Assembly: GCA_024636505.1 (NCBI GenBank)
Contig: JAGXGY010000022.1
Span: forward strand, 1-64,000
Direction: 5' to 3'
Length of the DNA stretch: 64,000 nt
From: Methylobacter sp.
Lineage (GTDB): Bacteria; Pseudomonadota; Gammaproteobacteria; Methylococcales; Methylomonadaceae
The notes beneath the pieces were generated by a model. The model saw only the letters and a list, made by a program, of their open reading frames with translations. It was not told where the DNA came from and did no database searches. Below, one piece after another: positions 19,552-28,460 of the stretch (within the stretch, counting starts at the first letter, position 1; the number at the start of each line of letters is the position of its first letter). Position numbers and translations under genes: made by a program.

Positions 19552-20982
19552 ATGTCAAAAAAACACATGCAAATATCGTTTGACGTCATCGTCATCGGCG
19601 CAGGACCCGCCGGTTATTCCAGCGCAATCAGATGCGCCCAACTAGGCTTAAAAACAGCCTGTATTGATAATTGGTCCGATGACAAAGGTCGGAGTAGCCC
19701 CGGAGGAACTTACCTTAACGCCGGCTGTGTTGCCTCTCTGGCGTTGCTGGAATCAGCGAAAATTTATCACGCACTAAACCACAACCTAAAAGCGCACGGC
19801 ATTTTGACAGAAGCGGTTTCTATCGATATTGCGCTGATGATGCAGCGAAAAAACAACATTGTCGGCGTACTCAGTCGGCAAATTGCCGATTCGTTTGCTA
19901 AGCATAATATTGACTTCATTCAGGCAGAAGCTAAGCTTCTTAACGGACAACAGATAGCAATCACACCGACTAATCAATCAACTGCCTCAATCCTTGAAGC
20001 CAAACATATTATTTTGGCTACCGGCTCCTCGCCAATTGATTTGCACGGTGCGCCAATTGATAATGAATTTATTATCGATTCCACGATGGCCTTAAATCTC
20101 GACGCCGTACCCAAGCGCTTAGCCATTATCGGTGCCGGTGTTATCGGTCTTGAATTAGCAGGAATCTGGAACAGACTCGGTTCGGAAACCATTCTTCTGG
20201 AAGCGCAGGAGTCATTTTTAAGCCTGACAGACCAGCAAATTTCACTGGAAGCCTATCGTATTTACACCGAACAGGGCTTGGATCTGCGTTTGGGCGCCCG
20301 GGTTATTTCCGCCAAAAAAGCCAATAAAAAAGTTACCGTCGAATATCAGGACAGTGACGGCACCCATACGCTCCACGTTGACAAACTGATTGTTGCATCC
20401 GGCCGCAGACCCAACACCGAAAATCTGGCCGCAGACGAAGCTGATTTACTGCTTGATGAAAACGGCTATGTTCATGTCGATGAAAACTGCCGCACCAACC
20501 TGCCCGGCGTTTACGCCATCGGCGACCTGACCCTGCTCGGCCCGATGATTGCCCATAAAGGCATGGAAGAAGGCCTATTTGTTGCCGAACAAATCGCCGG
20601 TATTCGTAACCCTATCAACTACGATCTCCTGCCCAGCGTCGTTTTTACCGACCCTGAAATTGCCTGGGTAGGCCAGACTGAGCAAGGTTTAAGGGCGATG
20701 GGCGAACCCATTAAAATCGGCACATTTTCGCTAAATGCCACGGCCCGCGCTCACGCCATTAGCCAAACCGAGGGCATGGTTAAGATCATCACTCACGCCG
20801 ATACCGATGTCATACTCGGGGTTCATATTATCGGTACACAGGCCTCAGAAATGATTGCCGAAGCCGTGCTGGCCATGGAGTTTTCCGCCAGCAGCGAAGA
20901 CCTGGCCAGAACCATACACGCCCACCCTACCCTGGCAAAAGCCCTGCATGGCGCTGCGGTTGCGCTTAAAAACCATAAGTAA
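19552..20982 (+). CDS. lpd: Dihydrolipoyl dehydrogenase-like protein (E3) with altered active site
   Basis: FAD flavoprotein of the E3 family, 476 aa, full length. FAD site VIGAGPAGYSSA (residues 14-25), NAD site AIIGAGVIGLELAG and the second FAD motif YAIGDL are intact. The redox motif is not: the family has CLNVGC with two cysteines forming the disulphide, here it reads GGTYLNAGCVASLALL, so the first cysteine is Tyr54 and only Cys59 remains. The lysine normally after the motif (PSK) is Leu. Near the C-terminus the catalytic His-Glu pair in HAHPTL.E has Lys463 instead of Glu (HAHPTLAKAL). It therefore should not oxidise dihydrolipoamide normally. It follows sucB by 4 bp. A normal E3 may be encoded elsewhere; a new role or decay is possible. 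Confidence 0.85.
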   Translation: MSKKHMQISFDVIVIGAGPAGYSSAIRCAQLGLKTACIDNWSDDKGRSSPGGTYLNAGCVASLALLESAKIYHALNHNLKAHGILTEAVSIDIALMMQRKNNIVGVLSRQIADSFAKHNIDFIQAEAKLLNGQQIAITPTNQSTASILEAKHIILATGSSPIDLHGAPIDNEFIIDSTMALNLDAVPKRLAIIGAGVIGLELAGIWNRLGSETILLEAQESFLSLTDQQISLEAYRIYTEQGLDLRLGARVISAKKANKKVTVEYQDSDGTHTLHVDKLIVASGRRPNTENLAADEADLLLDENGYVHVDENCRTNLPGVYAIGDLTLLGPMIAHKGMEEGLFVAEQIAGIRNPINYDLLPSVVFTDPEIAWVGQTEQGLRAMGEPIKIGTFSLNATARAHAISQTEGMVKIITHADTDVILGVHIIGTQASEMIAEAVLAMEFSASSEDLARTIHAHPTLAKALHGAAVALKNHK

Positions 20983-21017
20983 CATTTTATTACGATTCTT
21001 GATGCCCTGTTCGATCC

Positions 21018-21203
21018 TTACAAAATCAACCACTTGAAGCCGCCATAAAAAGCTGCTTCAGGCATATCCCGGCCAAGGTTCTGCATCTGACGGTTATCGG
21101 TCAGGTTTTCGCCGCGCACGTATAAATTTAGTGCTGCGCTGACCGGATAACTAAAACATATAGGGAATGTTTTCAGCCCTGCCGGACAATGCTTCCAAAT
21201 CAA
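21018..21203 (-). pseudogene. TonB-dependent receptor, C-terminal remnant
   Basis: About 45 codons read LNLYVRGENLTDNRQMQN then EAAFYGGFKWLIL and stop. This is the typical last two strands of a TonB-dependent outer-membrane receptor (pattern: vrGeNLTD......pG..fy.GfkW), with a terminal hydrophobic residue. No other part of the receptor is present: upstream is the response-regulator gene. A leftover of a deletion or rearrangement next to the lpd gene. Confidence 0.65.
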
Positions 21204-22591
21204 TCCGCTATTTTCAAATGATATTTCCGCACCCGATAGCGTAATGTTTCACGGGTGGCTCCAAGGTCTCTGGCTGCGGCGGTCAGGTTGTTATCCGCCC
21301 GCTCCAGGGCGGTTTTGATAATAAAGCAATCCATATCGTCCAGCGCCATAGTGCCATCCAAGGGCAACCAAATCCCCTGTTCGGTTTGCACTGCCGAAGC
21401 GGAAGGCTGTCCGGGCAATTGCAGCCATTGTCCGGGGAAAGTCGGCCCATCGGAGAATAATACACAGCGTTCGATCACGTTACGCAACTCCCTGACATTG
21501 CCCGGCCAGTAATGCGCTTTCAGTTTATCCCACACCGCATCGGGTATGTCTTTAACCTGTCGTCCAGATTTTGCGTTATATTCGGCGACAAATAGCGGCA
21601 CCAGTTCATCCAGATCTTCTAGCGCTTCGCGTAGCGGCGGCAAGATCAGCTTGAACACGCTTAAACGGTGGTATAAATCGGCACGAAAGCTGCCGTTCTC
21701 AGCCATTTTCTCCAGATTACGGTTACTCGCGGCAACAATCTGCACATCGACCTGGATTTCTTTTTCGCCGCCCAAGCGCCGGACTTTGTGATCTTCAATC
21801 ACTTTAAGCAATTTGGCCTGCAAATCCAGCGGCATTTCGCCGATTTCGTCCATGAATAAGGTGCCGCCATCGGCCTGTTCGAGCAAACCGCGATGCCGTC
21901 CTGCGGCCCCGGTAAATGCGCCGGGTTCATGACCGAATAATTCCGATTCCAGCAATTCTCTAGGTAACGCTGCACAGTTCACTTCAATCATCGGTTGCTG
22001 GGCACGGGCACTGCCGTAGTGCAAGATGCGCGCCGCCAAGCCTTTGCCGGTGCCGCTCTCGCCGCCGATAATCAGGGCGCTGAACGGTACTTGCGTCAGT
22101 CTTACCAGCAGCTGTCGTATGCCCTGTGCCTGTTGACTATGGCCAACGTAAGCCTCCGGCGAATAACGCCGATGACCTTGCTTGGTTTGATCGACAACCC
22201 GTCGCTGAATAGACGCACTACGCGCGGCGCTGGCGACGATCAAATCAAGGCGATCCAAATCGCAGGGTTTTTCTAAAAAATCATAAGCGCCCAGCCGTAA
22301 TGCTCTAACCGAATCCGGGACATTGCCGTAGCCGGTTAAGAATAACCATTCGGTGTCGTTCGCATAGCCCACCTCTTTTTTAATCTTTTCCATGAAATCC
22401 AGCCCGTTACCATCCGGCAAATTCATATCGGAAAGAATCAGTAACGGCTCTAGTTTTTTATGCCGCAATAATTCCCCGGCCTCGGCCAAATTGGTAGCGA
22501 TCACCACCTCCCAACCGGACTGCCGATAATGACGGGATAACTCGGAACCTAACAGTTTCTCGTCTTCAATGATGAGCAGGGTTTCTATCAT
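21200..22591 (-). CDS. Sigma-54-dependent response regulator (NtrC family)
   Basis: Activator of 463 aa. Receiver domain 1-120 with phospho-acceptor Asp55 in [11 protein letters not shown] and Lys108 in LEKPCD; AAA+ domain at about 148-385 with Walker A GESGTGKG (177-184), the sigma-54 contact loop GAFTGA (224-229), Walker [11 protein letters not shown] (245-254) and arginine-finger region [10 protein letters not shown]-terminal Fis-type HTH ([20 protein letters not shown]). It thus activates sigma-54 promoters after phosphorylation. Its start overlaps the end of the sensor-kinase gene (ATGA), a cognate pair. The good -24/-12 promoter before the SulP/Ehr operon is a likely target. Final gene of the same-strand block. 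Confidence 0.95.
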   Translation of the reverse strand: MIETLLIIEDEKLLGSELSRHYRQSGWEVVIATNLAEAGELLRHKKLEPLLILSDMNLPDGNGLDFMEKIKKEVGYANDTEWLFLTGYGNVPDSVRALRLGAYDFLEKPCDLDRLDLIVASAARSASIQRRVVDQTKQGHRRYSPEAYVGHSQQAQGIRQLLVRLTQVPFSALIIGGESGTGKGLAARILHYGSARAQQPMIEVNCAALPRELLESELFGHEPGAFTGAAGRHRGLLEQADGGTLFMDEIGEMPLDLQAKLLKVIEDHKVRRLGGEKEIQVDVQIVAASNRNLEKMAENGSFRADLYHRLSVFKLILPPLREALEDLDELVPLFVAEYNAKSGRQVKDIPDAVWDKLKAHYWPGNVRELRNVIERCVLFSDGPTFPGQWLQLPGQPSASAVQTEQGIWLPLDGTMALDDMDCFIIKTALERADNNLTAAARDLGATRETLRYRVRKYHLKIAD

Positions 22592-24039
22592 GATTTATCT
22601 CTGTCTATGCATTTATTGGGCAACAATATGGATACGCATGCCCCATGATTCGGTTGATTACTTAGGCTGATGGTACCGCCCACATCTTTGACAAAGCGTT
22701 GCACCATAGCTAATCCCAAACCGGTGCCGCGCTGACGGCTAGTGCGAAAAGGCCTGATACCATGCTTCAGCATATCCTGAGAAAAACCGATACCGTCATC
22801 CTGTACGTCGATGCGTAATCCCTGCGGGTTGGTACGCGCTTTGATTTGAATAGTCCCTGGGTTGCCTTCCAGCGCATCGGCTGCATTCAGTATCAGGTTC
22901 AACAAAGCTTGCCGTATCCCGCTCTCAGGCAAATGCACCGGCAAGGCGCAGGGGGCCTCTATTTCCAGGCAGATGGATTCGGCAATCTGATAACGGGTCA
23001 ACGCCACCAAATCCCGAATTAGCGTCCTTACATCAAAAGCGGTGGCCTCTTCCGGCGAATGACGACTCTGATCGAGCATATCGTTCAGCAGTCTCGCCAT
23101 CCGCTTGAGTTCGGCATTAATCAAATCCAGTCTTTCCAATTGGTCTTTGTCATCAATTTCGCGGCGTAAATTGCTAAACGCCATTTGAATCCCAGCCAGC
23201 GGATTACGTATTTCATGCGCTAATTCGGCGGCGACCTCGCCTATTGCCGCCAACCGGTCGGCTCTCGCTAAACTGTATTGCTGTTCAAGCAAAGCTTGCG
23301 TGGCCAATCTGACTTCGTGTTGCAGCGATTGGGCATGTAAGCGGTTGACCTCTTCCAATTCCGCGAGATACTTAACCATGTCGTTATAGCTGATAAATAC
23401 CGGCAATAGCAGCGGATCGAGATGGTCGGTAGTGATCGGGGTAAAATTTTCTTCAGTCAACCGTTGCAGCAACTCTCTCAAATCATTAAGCGGCTGCAGA
23501 ATTCTGTAGCGCAAAAATAATACTGCCACAAACAAAATCGCCGTGAATATGGCCAGAGCCATATACAATTCGGTTTGGGTATCCAGGCTGATATTTTCCA
23601 GCAATTCTTCACGTTGTAACGCTTCGCTATCCAATGTTTCGCTCATCAGTTTAAGCGCCGCTAACAGCTGATTGTGTTGCTCTTCTTTGTCTAGTATCGT
23701 CAAATCAGCCAGCATAGTTCTGACCGTTTCCAGACTTGATCGGGTCTCCGCCGACAAATAACGCTTATCCATCATCAAAACGTCCATTTTGTCCAGGGTG
23801 TTGGTGAGTACCTCGGGATGCGAATCCGACACCGTTTCGGTTAAATATTCAATCAACGATTGCTGTAATCCCACCGATACATTTTGAATACGGTGCGAAT
23901 AATTAACATAAGAAAAAACTGTTTCAAAGTGATGTACATTCCGCCAAATCATGCCGCCGAGTATGGCAAGAGCCATCAGCAATAAACCTAAAAAGGCCAA
24001 GCCACGCAACTGGACGGGACGGTAAAAAATCGGTTTCAT
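22588..24039 (-). CDS. Membrane sensor histidine kinase
   Basis: Kinase of 483 aa, partner of the overlapping sigma-54 regulator. First membrane helix at about residues 10-32, a periplasmic, mostly helical sensor region of about 120 residues, second helix at about 158-178 (ALAIFTAILFVAVLFL), a HAMP-like linker, then the phospho-acceptor histidine in AAELAHEIRNPLAGI. The ATPase domain has the N box LILNAADAL, G1 DVQDDGIGFS and G2 RGTGLGLAMV. The signal is not evident; the periplasmic domain has no family I recognise. The gene follows the DUF2490 gene by 128 bp on the same strand, which ties it to the SulP/Ehr locus. Confidence 0.93.
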   Translation of the reverse strand: MKPIFYRPVQLRGLAFLGLLLMALAILGGMIWRNVHHFETVFSYVNYSHRIQNVSVGLQQSLIEYLTETVSDSHPEVLTNTLDKMDVLMMDKRYLSAETRSSLETVRTMLADLTILDKEEQHNQLLAALKLMSETLDSEALQREELLENISLDTQTELYMALAIFTAILFVAVLFLRYRILQPLNDLRELLQRLTEENFTPITTDHLDPLLLPVFISYNDMVKYLAELEEVNRLHAQSLQHEVRLATQALLEQQYSLARADRLAAIGEVAAELAHEIRNPLAGIQMAFSNLRREIDDKDQLERLDLINAELKRMARLLNDMLDQSRHSPEEATAFDVRTLIRDLVALTRYQIAESICLEIEAPCALPVHLPESGIRQALLNLILNAADALEGNPGTIQIKARTNPQGLRIDVQDDGIGFSQDMLKHGIRPFRTSRQRGTGLGLAMVQRFVKDVGGTISLSNQPNHGACVSILLPNKCIDRDKS

Positions 24040-24167
24040 TGAGCTCTCTTTGGAACGACTTAAACTTTTTAATTATCGCATCATCTTTCAATATACGTTC
24101 TATCTTGTTAACCAAATCGAGAATCAACAAACCCATAGATTAACTATCAATAAGTTACAGGATGGCA

Positions 24168-24878
24168 TTAAAAGTTGAAAAATAACGACCCTATAACCAA
24201 GTGATTCATGGTGTTATTGGTGTGGGTGGCATCATCCAGATATTGGTTGAGATAACCCGCTTCAGCCCGGAAGCTTTTGTTAAAGGTCCAGCCCAGGCCC
24301 GCAAACGCACGATTCTGATCGAAACCGGCCTGTCCGCCGAACTTGGTTGAATTGATCCGGATGAAAAATTCGTCCCAGGTAATCAGGCTTAAACGCGGCT
24401 CGAACTCCAGAGGATGCATGAACCGCAACATCTGGCGAGGTCTAAAACGAACATCATCGCCTTGTAGGAAGTTGCTTTCGAATAGAGTTCTAAAACTGAA
24501 AGTCCCTATATCAGTGGGCAAAATATAACGAAACGCCGGCCAGACATCTTGCTGAGAAATAGTGTTCTTGCCGACATTTTGGGTAGGCACCCACGTGTAG
24601 CCAGCCCAGATAGTTGCCCGGTCGCTGAGCGAATAGCCTACCGCCGCGCGTACCACGCCTTGGTTCCAATGATTCCAGTCGTCATCGAAGCGGGATTGGC
24701 CTTCCAACCAGATACGCCCTTTTTCCAGTTTAGGGTCGATGACTTTCAAACTGCCCTCGCCTACGATTTGCAGCCAGCTACCGGCATCCTGAAGCAAGTC
24801 GTCTGCCATAGAAACCCCGCTGATAAAACCTAGACACACTGCGGTAATACCCCATAACTTCATTTTTTTCTTGATCAT
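24168..24878 (-). CDS. DUF2490 family outer-membrane beta-barrel protein
   Basis: Protein of 236 aa. Signal peptide in residues 1-25 (MKLWGITAVCLGFISGVSMA, cut before DDLL). The rest alternates polar and hydrophobic residues with many aromatic strand ends (RIWLEGQSRF, VRAAVGYSLSD, TIWAGYTWVP, PAFRYILP, LRFMHPL) and ends in LFFNF, with the terminal Phe of outer-membrane barrels. Pattern and length fit DUF2490. Function unknown. It starts 4 bp after the Ehr small-subunit gene, so it is probably co-transcribed with the complex and followed by the two-component genes. Confidence 0.75.
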   Translation of the reverse strand: MIKKKMKLWGITAVCLGFISGVSMADDLLQDAGSWLQIVGEGSLKVIDPKLEKGRIWLEGQSRFDDDWNHWNQGVVRAAVGYSLSDRATIWAGYTWVPTQNVGKNTISQQDVWPAFRYILPTDIGTFSFRTLFESNFLQGDDVRFRPRQMLRFMHPLEFEPRLSLITWDEFFIRINSTKFGGQAGFDQNRAFAGLGWTFNKSFRAEAGYLNQYLDDATHTNNTMNHLVIGSLFFNF

Positions 24879-24882
24879 ATGC

Positions 24883-25416
24883 TCACTTCTCTATATTCAT
24901 TAAACCCAACAAGCCCTGCATCAATACCAACGGCGTGGGCGGACAACCGGAAATCACCGCATCAACCGGAATGACATTAGATACTGCACCGCAACTGGCA
25001 TAAGACACGCCGAACTCGCCGCCGCAAGCCGAACAATCGCCGACGGCAACCACCCATTTCGGATTCGGCGTCGCTTCATAAGTACGAAGCAACGCTGTTT
25101 GCATGTGCCTCGACACGGGCCCGGTGACCAACAGCACATCGGCGTGCCTTGGCGATGCCACAAAATGGACGCCGAAACGCTCAATATCGTAAAAAGGGTT
25201 ATTCAAAGCATGAATTTCCAGTTCGCAGCCGTTACAGGACCCGGCATCGACGGCACGTATTGCCAAGCTTCCGGAAAACTGCCGGTCGATGTGCTGTTTT
25301 ATTTGGATGCCCAATGGCTCCAGCTCGTCCTCGTTCCCATGCTCTGCGTGGGAACGTAGGCTAAATCGTTCGGTGACGACACCCGTAGTCAGTATTTTTT
25401 TAAAGATTCTCAGCAT
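24883..25416 (-). CDS. Ehr/group 4 hydrogenase-like small subunit (NuoB/HyfI homologue)
   Basis: Peripheral electron-transfer subunit, 177 aa, carrying a single 4Fe-4S cluster (N2 equivalent). Ligands seen: Cys61 and Cys64 in GSCNGCELEIHAL, Cys128 in VGDCSACGG, Cys158 in ISGCPPTP. The conserved ERFGVHFVASPRHADVLLVTGPV matches NuoB/HyfI. The gene follows the large-subunit gene by 9 bp, with a strong AGGAAGGG ribosome site. Oddity: residues about 18-30 (FSLRSHAEHGNED) are encoded by a GTTCCCA..TGGGAAC hairpin repeat seen elsewhere in intergenic DNA, so a mobile-like palindrome has been read in frame into the N-terminus. Confidence 0.9.
   Translation of the reverse strand: MLRIFKKILTTGVVTERFSLRSHAEHGNEDELEPLGIQIKQHIDRQFSGSLAIRAVDAGSCNGCELEIHALNNPFYDIERFGVHFVASPRHADVLLVTGPVSRHMQTALLRTYEATPNPKWVVAVGDCSACGGEFGVSYASCGAVSNVIPVDAVISGCPPTPLVLMQGLLGLMNIEK
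25332..25356. repeat. GTTCCCA..TGGGAAC hairpin inside a coding region
   Basis: CGTTCCCATGC and GCGTGGGAACG enclose TCT, an 11-bp stem with one G-T pair. It lies in codons near residues 20-28 of the NuoB-like gene. A related hairpin is at 59311-59334. Confidence 0.7.
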
Positions 25417-25425
25417 GGTCCCTTC

Positions 25426-27000
25426 CTATAAATCATTGCCTGAATATGAACCATTCAGAGATTTGTTGCACACAGGAAAATCCGGCACGATATTATTCAG
25501 TACCAGTTTTTCCAACGCAGGCCAATTTATTTGGCTGGGATCGCGCGGATAAAAACGGGCGATTTTATTATCGGCATCGAAACGGATATAGCTGATGATT
25601 TCACCGCGCCAGCCTTCGACTATACCCAGCCCTTCATTACCTATCGGCGGTGTTTTCCACTCAGTGCGAATATCGCCGACTTCGAGTTGACCGATGAACT
25701 CTTCTATCAGGCGTAAAGCCGTTCTAATTTCCTTGTACCTAACCCACACTCTGGAAGCAATATCGCCTTGATTTTCCAGTGCAACCTTAACCGTTACCCG
25801 ATCATAAGGGGCATAAGGCGCATCACGGCGCACATCCTTATCTTGTCCGCTGGCACGTCCGACATAACCCAGGGTTCCAAAAGCGGAAGCTATCTCTTCA
25901 GATAAATGACCGGCCGTATACAAACGGTCTTCCAGTGATGAATTAAGATCCAGTGCAAGTATGACGTCCGCCAGTTCCACCCTTAATTCGAGTATATCTT
26001 TCTTAATCAGAGCGCAGGATTCCTCCGATAGATCGCAGGCAACGCCGCCGGGAACAATTTGATCCATTAGCAGACGATGACCGAACACCTTTGCATTCGT
26101 GCGCAACCAGAGTTCGCGCATCCGGGTAAACTGTATTTGCGCGAACACAAAAGCGACATCGTTACAGATCCCGCCTATATCGCCCATGTGATTGGCAATA
26201 CGTTCCCGTTCTGCCAGAATGCCGCGTATCAAAGCAGCGCGAGGCGGTATTTCAACATCCGCCGCTTGTTCCATAGCCATGCAGGCTGCCCAGCCGTGCC
26301 CAACTGTGGTATCGCCGGAAATGCGTCCTGCCAATCTCGCTAAAGATTCGGGAGTTCTGCCTTCGGCAATTTTCTCTATACCTTTATGTACGTAGCCCAA
26401 ACGTTCCTCCAGATTTAAGATAAGTTCGCCGACGGCCTGAAACCTGAAATGTCCCGGTTCAATAATACCGGCATGCACCGGCCCTACCGGAATTTCATAG
26501 GTACCTTGCCCATGCGATTTAATGAACGGATAATCCCTATCGGGCGGTGTGATACCGACCGGCGTACCCTGAACGGGAAAATCTTTGCGTAGCGGATAGC
26601 TGTTTTCAATCCAGGCTTGATGCCTGGTCCAACGCCTGTTATCGGGATGCCCGATAAACTTGATTCCGAACATATCCTGAGTATGACGTTCACTACGATT
26701 GGCAGCAGGATAAACCGTAGCCTGGCTTGGCAACGCTGGATTTGAAGCTTCGACAATCGTGCGCAACAGAATAGACTTCCCTTCTTTTTCAAAACAGGCA
26801 TTGACCAAAAACCGACTCTGAACTTGTTCCGCCCATCCGGCAGCCCAACGCAAGTTTTGCTGCACAGCCAATTCTGCAAAGCGTTGCCATGCGTCACTTT
26901 CGATTTGCCATAGCGTAATGGAAGCTATATCGATTTCTGAGACCCTAATATCGGCATTTAATCGACTTAAAAAATCCGCGGTCCAGTTTGAAGAATTCAT
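25426..27000 (-). CDS. Ehr/group 4 hydrogenase-like large subunit (NuoCD/HyfG homologue) without NiFe ligands
   Basis: Fused NuoC-NuoD type subunit, 524 aa. The N-terminal 160 residues resemble NuoC (AANRSERHTQDMFGI), the rest NuoD/HyfG (GPVHAGIIEPGHFRFQ, LEERLGYVHKGIEK, DQIVPGGV). In [NiFe] hydrogenases two CxxC motifs hold the metal. Here the first site reads GRISGDTTVGHGW and the second DFPVCNKSLNGSYSGNDL, so at most one cysteine remains and no NiFe centre can form. This is the hallmark described for Ehr (energy-converting hydrogenase-related) complexes. Start chosen at 27000 (MNSSNWTADF) because it overlaps the upstream stop as ATGA; an upstream in-frame start (27114) lies within the preceding gene. 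Electron donor and acceptor unknown. Confidence 0.9.
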   Translation of the reverse strand: MNSSNWTADFLSRLNADIRVSEIDIASITLWQIESDAWQRFAELAVQQNLRWAAGWAEQVQSRFLVNACFEKEGKSILLRTIVEASNPALPSQATVYPAANRSERHTQDMFGIKFIGHPDNRRWTRHQAWIENSYPLRKDFPVQGTPVGITPPDRDYPFIKSHGQGTYEIPVGPVHAGIIEPGHFRFQAVGELILNLEERLGYVHKGIEKIAEGRTPESLARLAGRISGDTTVGHGWAACMAMEQAADVEIPPRAALIRGILAERERIANHMGDIGGICNDVAFVFAQIQFTRMRELWLRTNAKVFGHRLLMDQIVPGGVACDLSEESCALIKKDILELRVELADVILALDLNSSLEDRLYTAGHLSEEIASAFGTLGYVGRASGQDKDVRRDAPYAPYDRVTVKVALENQGDIASRVWVRYKEIRTALRLIEEFIGQLEVGDIRTEWKTPPIGNEGLGIVEGWRGEIISYIRFDADNKIARFYPRDPSQINWPALEKLVLNNIVPDFPVCNKSLNGSYSGNDL

Positions 27001-28460
27001 AACGGCATACTCCCTGAAATTAACAACGTCGCCTGTGAAAACCAATTCGCCAGAAAACCGGGGATAGCCAAACCCAGCCAAAGCACCAAAGCCAGATGTA
27101 GGGTAACCGGCCATAAGTTGGCTTTAATCGCTTGCTGACCTTCGGGTTTATCGCCATACACCATCGGCTGGATATGCCTGAACAGTCCGGCAAAGGCTAT
27201 ACCAATCCCCAACAACAAGAACGGCGCTAACCACGGATAACTGCGCATGGTCGCCAGCAGCACCAGAAACTCGCTGGTAAACACACCGAACGGCGGAAAT
27301 CCGGCAATGGCAATGGTGCCGATCAACAGGCCCCAACCGATCTTGGGCTGGGTTTTTATCAAGCCGCGTATCTGGTCTATACGCTGAGTTCCGGCAAGCT
27401 GAGCCGCATGACCTACGGTCACAAAAATGGCCGATTTGGTCAGCGAATGCACAGTCATATGCAATAAGGCGGCAAATGTCGCTAGCGGACCGCCGATGCC
27501 GAACGCAAAAGTCATCAGCCCCATATGTTCGATAGATGAATAACTGAACAGCCGTTTAATATCTTTTTGTCGGTGCAACAATATTGCGGCCACCAGAAAC
27601 GACAGTAGACCGAAACCCATCATCAGGTAACCTGCCATATTGGAATCGGTCGCGCCATCCACCAGCATCTTATTACGCACTACCGCGTACAAGGCGTCGT
27701 TTAACAGCAAGCCCGACAATACCGCCGACATCGGCGTAGGGCCTTCGGAATGCGCATCGGGCAACCAGTTATGCAAAGGCACTAAGCCGATTTTTGTGCC
27801 GTAACCGATCAGTAAAAAAACAAAAGCAATCTCAAGGATTTCCGGATTGAGTTGACCGGCATTTTCATAAAGTACCGACCACAACAAGGCATTCTCGCCA
27901 TCGCCGATTTGCACCGCCGCGTAATACAGCAAAATAGTGCCGAATAGCGCTTGGGCAATGCCCACGCCGCACAATATAAAATATTTCCACGCCGCCTCAA
28001 TCGACTCAGGCGTGCGATACAAACTAACCAACAGCACAGTTGCCAGCGTCGCGCCTTCCATCGCCACCCACATGATGCCCATATTATTGGTGGTCAACAC
28101 CAGATACATGGCCAGCATAAACCCCTGAAACATCGAGTAATATAGCTTTAAGCGTCTATCGGTGAGTTTGCCTATCTCTTTTTCATGGGCCATATAGGGC
28201 GATGAAAATATCGAAGTGGTTAAGCCGACAAAAGCCGTCAACACAATCAAATAAACATTAAACGAATCGATTAAAAAAGCCTTACCCGATGAAATTATCG
28301 TGCCCTGATTGAGTACATTAATCGCCAGCCAGATAGTCGCCAAAAAGTTGGCCCCATTGAAACGAATGTTAAGTTTTCCGGTGTCTGTTCTATGTCCGGC
28401 CAGCGCAAAATAAACGATGCCGATTAACGGTATTAACAACACTAAATAAGCGGCAATCAT
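26997..28460 (-). CDS. Ehr/Hyf-like antiporter subunit (NuoN/HyfF homologue)
   Basis: Polytopic inner-membrane protein of 487 aa, related to NuoL/M/N and Mrp antiporters, likely to move protons or cations when the complex turns over. About fourteen hydrophobic segments. Characteristic strings: MGIMWVAMEGATLATVLLV (a Glu in helix 5), KIGLVPLHNWLPDAHSEGPT (the Lys/His-bearing helix and loop), RLFSYSSIEHMGLM and HSLTKSAIF, all matching HyfF/complex I antiporter signatures. Start and stop overlap the neighbours (ATGA with 28457-29134 upstream and with the large subunit downstream), indicating coupled translation. Confidence 0.9.
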   Translation of the reverse strand: MIAAYLVLLIPLIGIVYFALAGHRTDTGKLNIRFNGANFLATIWLAINVLNQGTIISSGKAFLIDSFNVYLIVLTAFVGLTTSIFSSPYMAHEKEIGKLTDRRLKLYYSMFQGFMLAMYLVLTTNNMGIMWVAMEGATLATVLLVSLYRTPESIEAAWKYFILCGVGIAQALFGTILLYYAAVQIGDGENALLWSVLYENAGQLNPEILEIAFVFLLIGYGTKIGLVPLHNWLPDAHSEGPTPMSAVLSGLLLNDALYAVVRNKMLVDGATDSNMAGYLMMGFGLLSFLVAAILLHRQKDIKRLFSYSSIEHMGLMTFAFGIGGPLATFAALLHMTVHSLTKSAIFVTVGHAAQLAGTQRIDQIRGLIKTQPKIGWGLLIGTIAIAGFPPFGVFTSEFLVLLATMRSYPWLAPFLLLGIGIAFAGLFRHIQPMVYGDKPEGQQAIKANLWPVTLHLALVLWLGLAIPGFLANWFSQATLLISGSMPL

